From the NCBI GenBank assembly GCA_934045075.1, contig OW203722.1, positions 9,021,303-9,085,302 on the forward strand: DNA of 64,000 bases. The letters run 5' to 3'. Shown here piece by piece: positions 62,681-64,000 of this stretch. Origin of the DNA: Yponomeuta sedellus (Eukaryota > Arthropoda > Insecta > Lepidoptera > Yponomeutidae). The first letter of the stretch is position 1. Each line of letters begins with the position of its first letter. Below the pieces are notes generated by a model that was not told where the DNA came from, did no database searches, and saw only the letters and a list, made by a program, of their open reading frames with translations. The translations under genes and the position numbers were made by a program.

Positions 62681-62865
62681 TTTTATCTAAAAGTGAACAT
62701 GAAAAATCGTGCCAACTGTGACAACTATTTTTAGGACCTGGAGCCTTTAACGACTGTTTATAGCAGAAATCGATTAAAGTTCTAGTCTATTTAATTGAGG
62801 TTCTAGAGGTTCTAAAAATAGTTGTCACAGTTCTTATGATTTGTTATGTTCACTTTTAGATAAAA
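62681..62865. mobile_element. 185-bp MITE with ~50-bp inverted arms
   Basis: TTTTATCTAAAAGTGAACAT (62681-62700) and AACTGTGACAACTATTTTTA (62714-62733) on the left pair with TAAAAATAGTTGTCACAGTT (62813-62832) and ATGTTCACTTTTAGATAAAA (62846-62865) on the right. The spacer between the two arm blocks has drifted. No target duplication recognised, no ORF. Confidence 0.8.
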
Positions 62866-63069
62866 CTCAGTATAAAACATGTTATAATTTTTTCCATTTT
62901 TTTCCCATAGCAAAAAGCACAAAACTTCGACGGTCAAACTGTAATGCACACACGCGTAGACTCGAAACTTCGTCATTGTGCGCTTAATATTCCTCGTGAA
63001 CTTTTGGGCTGTGTAAAGAAAATCCAACCGAGGTCCCGTCGTTATCCTTTTCATTATCGATGTAAATAA

Positions 63070-63680
63070 AATTCAAAGTCCTGACTGACTGACTCACTCA
63101 TCAACGCCCAGCCCAAGCCGTTAGACCTAGGAAGCTGAAATTTTGCACAGAGGGTATATGTGTAATGTAGGCAAGGAATAGAACCGGATTTTTTTGAAAT
63201 TCAACCCCTAAGGGGGTGAAAAGTGTTGCCAAAACTTGTATGGGAGGTTTAAGCAATGTTGTCTAATTTTCTTGAAACTTAAAATAAATACTCTTCATTA
63301 CAATTGATTGAACATGTGTTTCGCTGTTTTTTTTAAATTTAACCCTCAAGGGAGTGAACGAGGTTGCAAAATTTTGTACTTTGAATCTTTTGACAGCCTC
63401 AGTGGCGCAGCGGTTTGGCACACTGACTGTATAACCGAAGGTCTCGGGTTCGATCCCCGGCCGGGTCAAACTAAGAAACTAACTTTTCTAGTTTGCCTCT
63501 GGTCTTGGATGTTATCTATGTATTTATTGTATTAAATCTATCGTCGAGTTAGCACCTAAAAACAAATCATTTAGTTGTACTTAGTATAGAGCTAACGAAA
63601 TCTGTGTAACATGTCCATGAATATTTATTTACATTTATTAATTTTTCCTCGCGGACGGAGTCGCGGGCAAAATCTAGTAC
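63070..63680 (+). mobile_element. Composite repeat with tRNA-like segment, copy 2
   Basis: GTCCTGACTGACTGACTCAC, CGTTAGACCTAGGAAGCTGA, AATTTTGCACAGAGGGTATA, then the ~450 bp shared with 55208 including the tRNA-like CAGTGGCGCAGCGGTTTGGC and GGTCTCGGGTTCGATCCCCG. It ends CGCGGACGGAGTCGCGGGCA, AAATCTAGTA, a well-known style of lepidopteran repeat end. This copy extends further on both sides than copy 1. Confidence 0.78.
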
Positions 63681-64000
63681 GTCTATATGCGTGGGGCTAC
63701 ATCTTGTATATGCCGGGGGTTGCTTTAGGCATCTATGCATATTGTCTGCAGTGAAGATGTAAGAGTACTCAGCGTCTGCTCGGCAAGATCACAATGGTGA
63801 GAGTGGTGTAGTTGCTCCACCCTTGCACTCGTAAGGAAAAATGTGACCGCTACAGTGTAAGGGGAACTGTAGAGAGGGCTATAAAAAACTTCTCGCGAAG
63901 TTTATCATGTAGACACGATTGGTGTCATTACTTGAGTTTTTAAATATTGTCTATAATCTTCTACAAGCGAATACCTAATACAGCTTTATGACGATATTTC
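63681..64000. other. No recognised feature
   Basis: Nothing coding or repeated recognised up to the window edge. Confidence 0.3.

Noticed and set aside
1..64000. A host gene spanning the window as introns
   Set aside because: Possible, but no exon-like conserved coding segment could be recognised on either strand, so it cannot be supported.

Overview
The window looks like intergenic or intronic DNA from a moth or butterfly (Lepidoptera). I base this on the repeat families, which I recognise from lepidopteran genomes: RTE-type LINE ends with (GAA)n or (GAT)n tails, a CR1/Jockey-type LINE 3' end with a (CTAT)n tail, tRNA-headed SINEs with a GAGAGAAGGCCTGTGCCCTG-like 3' block, and a Penelope-like element carrying a GIY-YIG endonuclease. 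The background is AT-rich. No host protein-coding gene, true tRNA gene or true rRNA gene could be supported. The only convincing coding sequence is retroelement remains. The longest is a 177-codon RTE reverse transcriptase C-terminus at 44539-45072, followed by a 148-codon reading frame ending in a Penelope-like GIY-YIG domain at 37765-38211. Most other reading frames are short and unsupported.

The most striking component is a high-copy family of about 350 bp, called 5S-SINE here. It has about ten substantial copies (6014, 7128, 13172, 28045, 29623, 30920, 34850, 44212, 58667, 60590) and several fragments. One end reads as a 5S rRNA-like RNA polymerase III promoter: a box A-like GTTAAGCAAC, then GGCGCGGTCAG, then box C-like GGATGGGTGACCG, at the spacing seen in 5S rRNA and about 50 nt from the element start. 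The other end is a conserved tail finishing GGGTTGATATCGAT or GGGTTGATAACGAT. I take it to be a 5S rRNA-derived SINE.

From left to right, 1-5 kb holds an RTE relic, a tRNA-headed SINE, a small inverted-repeat MITE and otherwise unique DNA. 5.7-7.5 kb is a cluster of SINEs, with two SINE tails in tandem and two 5S-SINEs. 8-22 kb is sparse, with tRNA-SINEs, three copies of a non-autonomous RTE partner (14.95, 17.8, 20.4 kb) and RTE relics. 24-33 kb holds further SINE fragments, hairpins, a 262-bp near-perfect palindromic element (30185-30446) and a solo LTR nested in a 5S-SINE. 34-46 kb has a perfect 131-bp tandem duplication, a second solo LTR, the Penelope fragment with a related 211-bp inverted-repeat element, two cleanly datable nested insertions (39034-39338 and 39565-39973), and an RTE fragment abutting a 5S-SINE. 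46-55 kb has LINE ends, foldback elements and a tRNA-SINE with a 13-bp target duplication. 55-64 kb contains a decayed CR1/Jockey-type reverse transcriptase on the minus strand with three insertions, a 5S-SINE folded into an inverted structure, and a 450-bp composite repeat present twice.

The repeats fit known LINE/SINE partnerships. Several SINEs share their 3' ends with the RTE LINEs here, so those LINEs probably supplied the reverse transcriptase, while tRNA-like or 5S-like heads supplied transcription. All coding copies are broken, so nothing in this window can move on its own.
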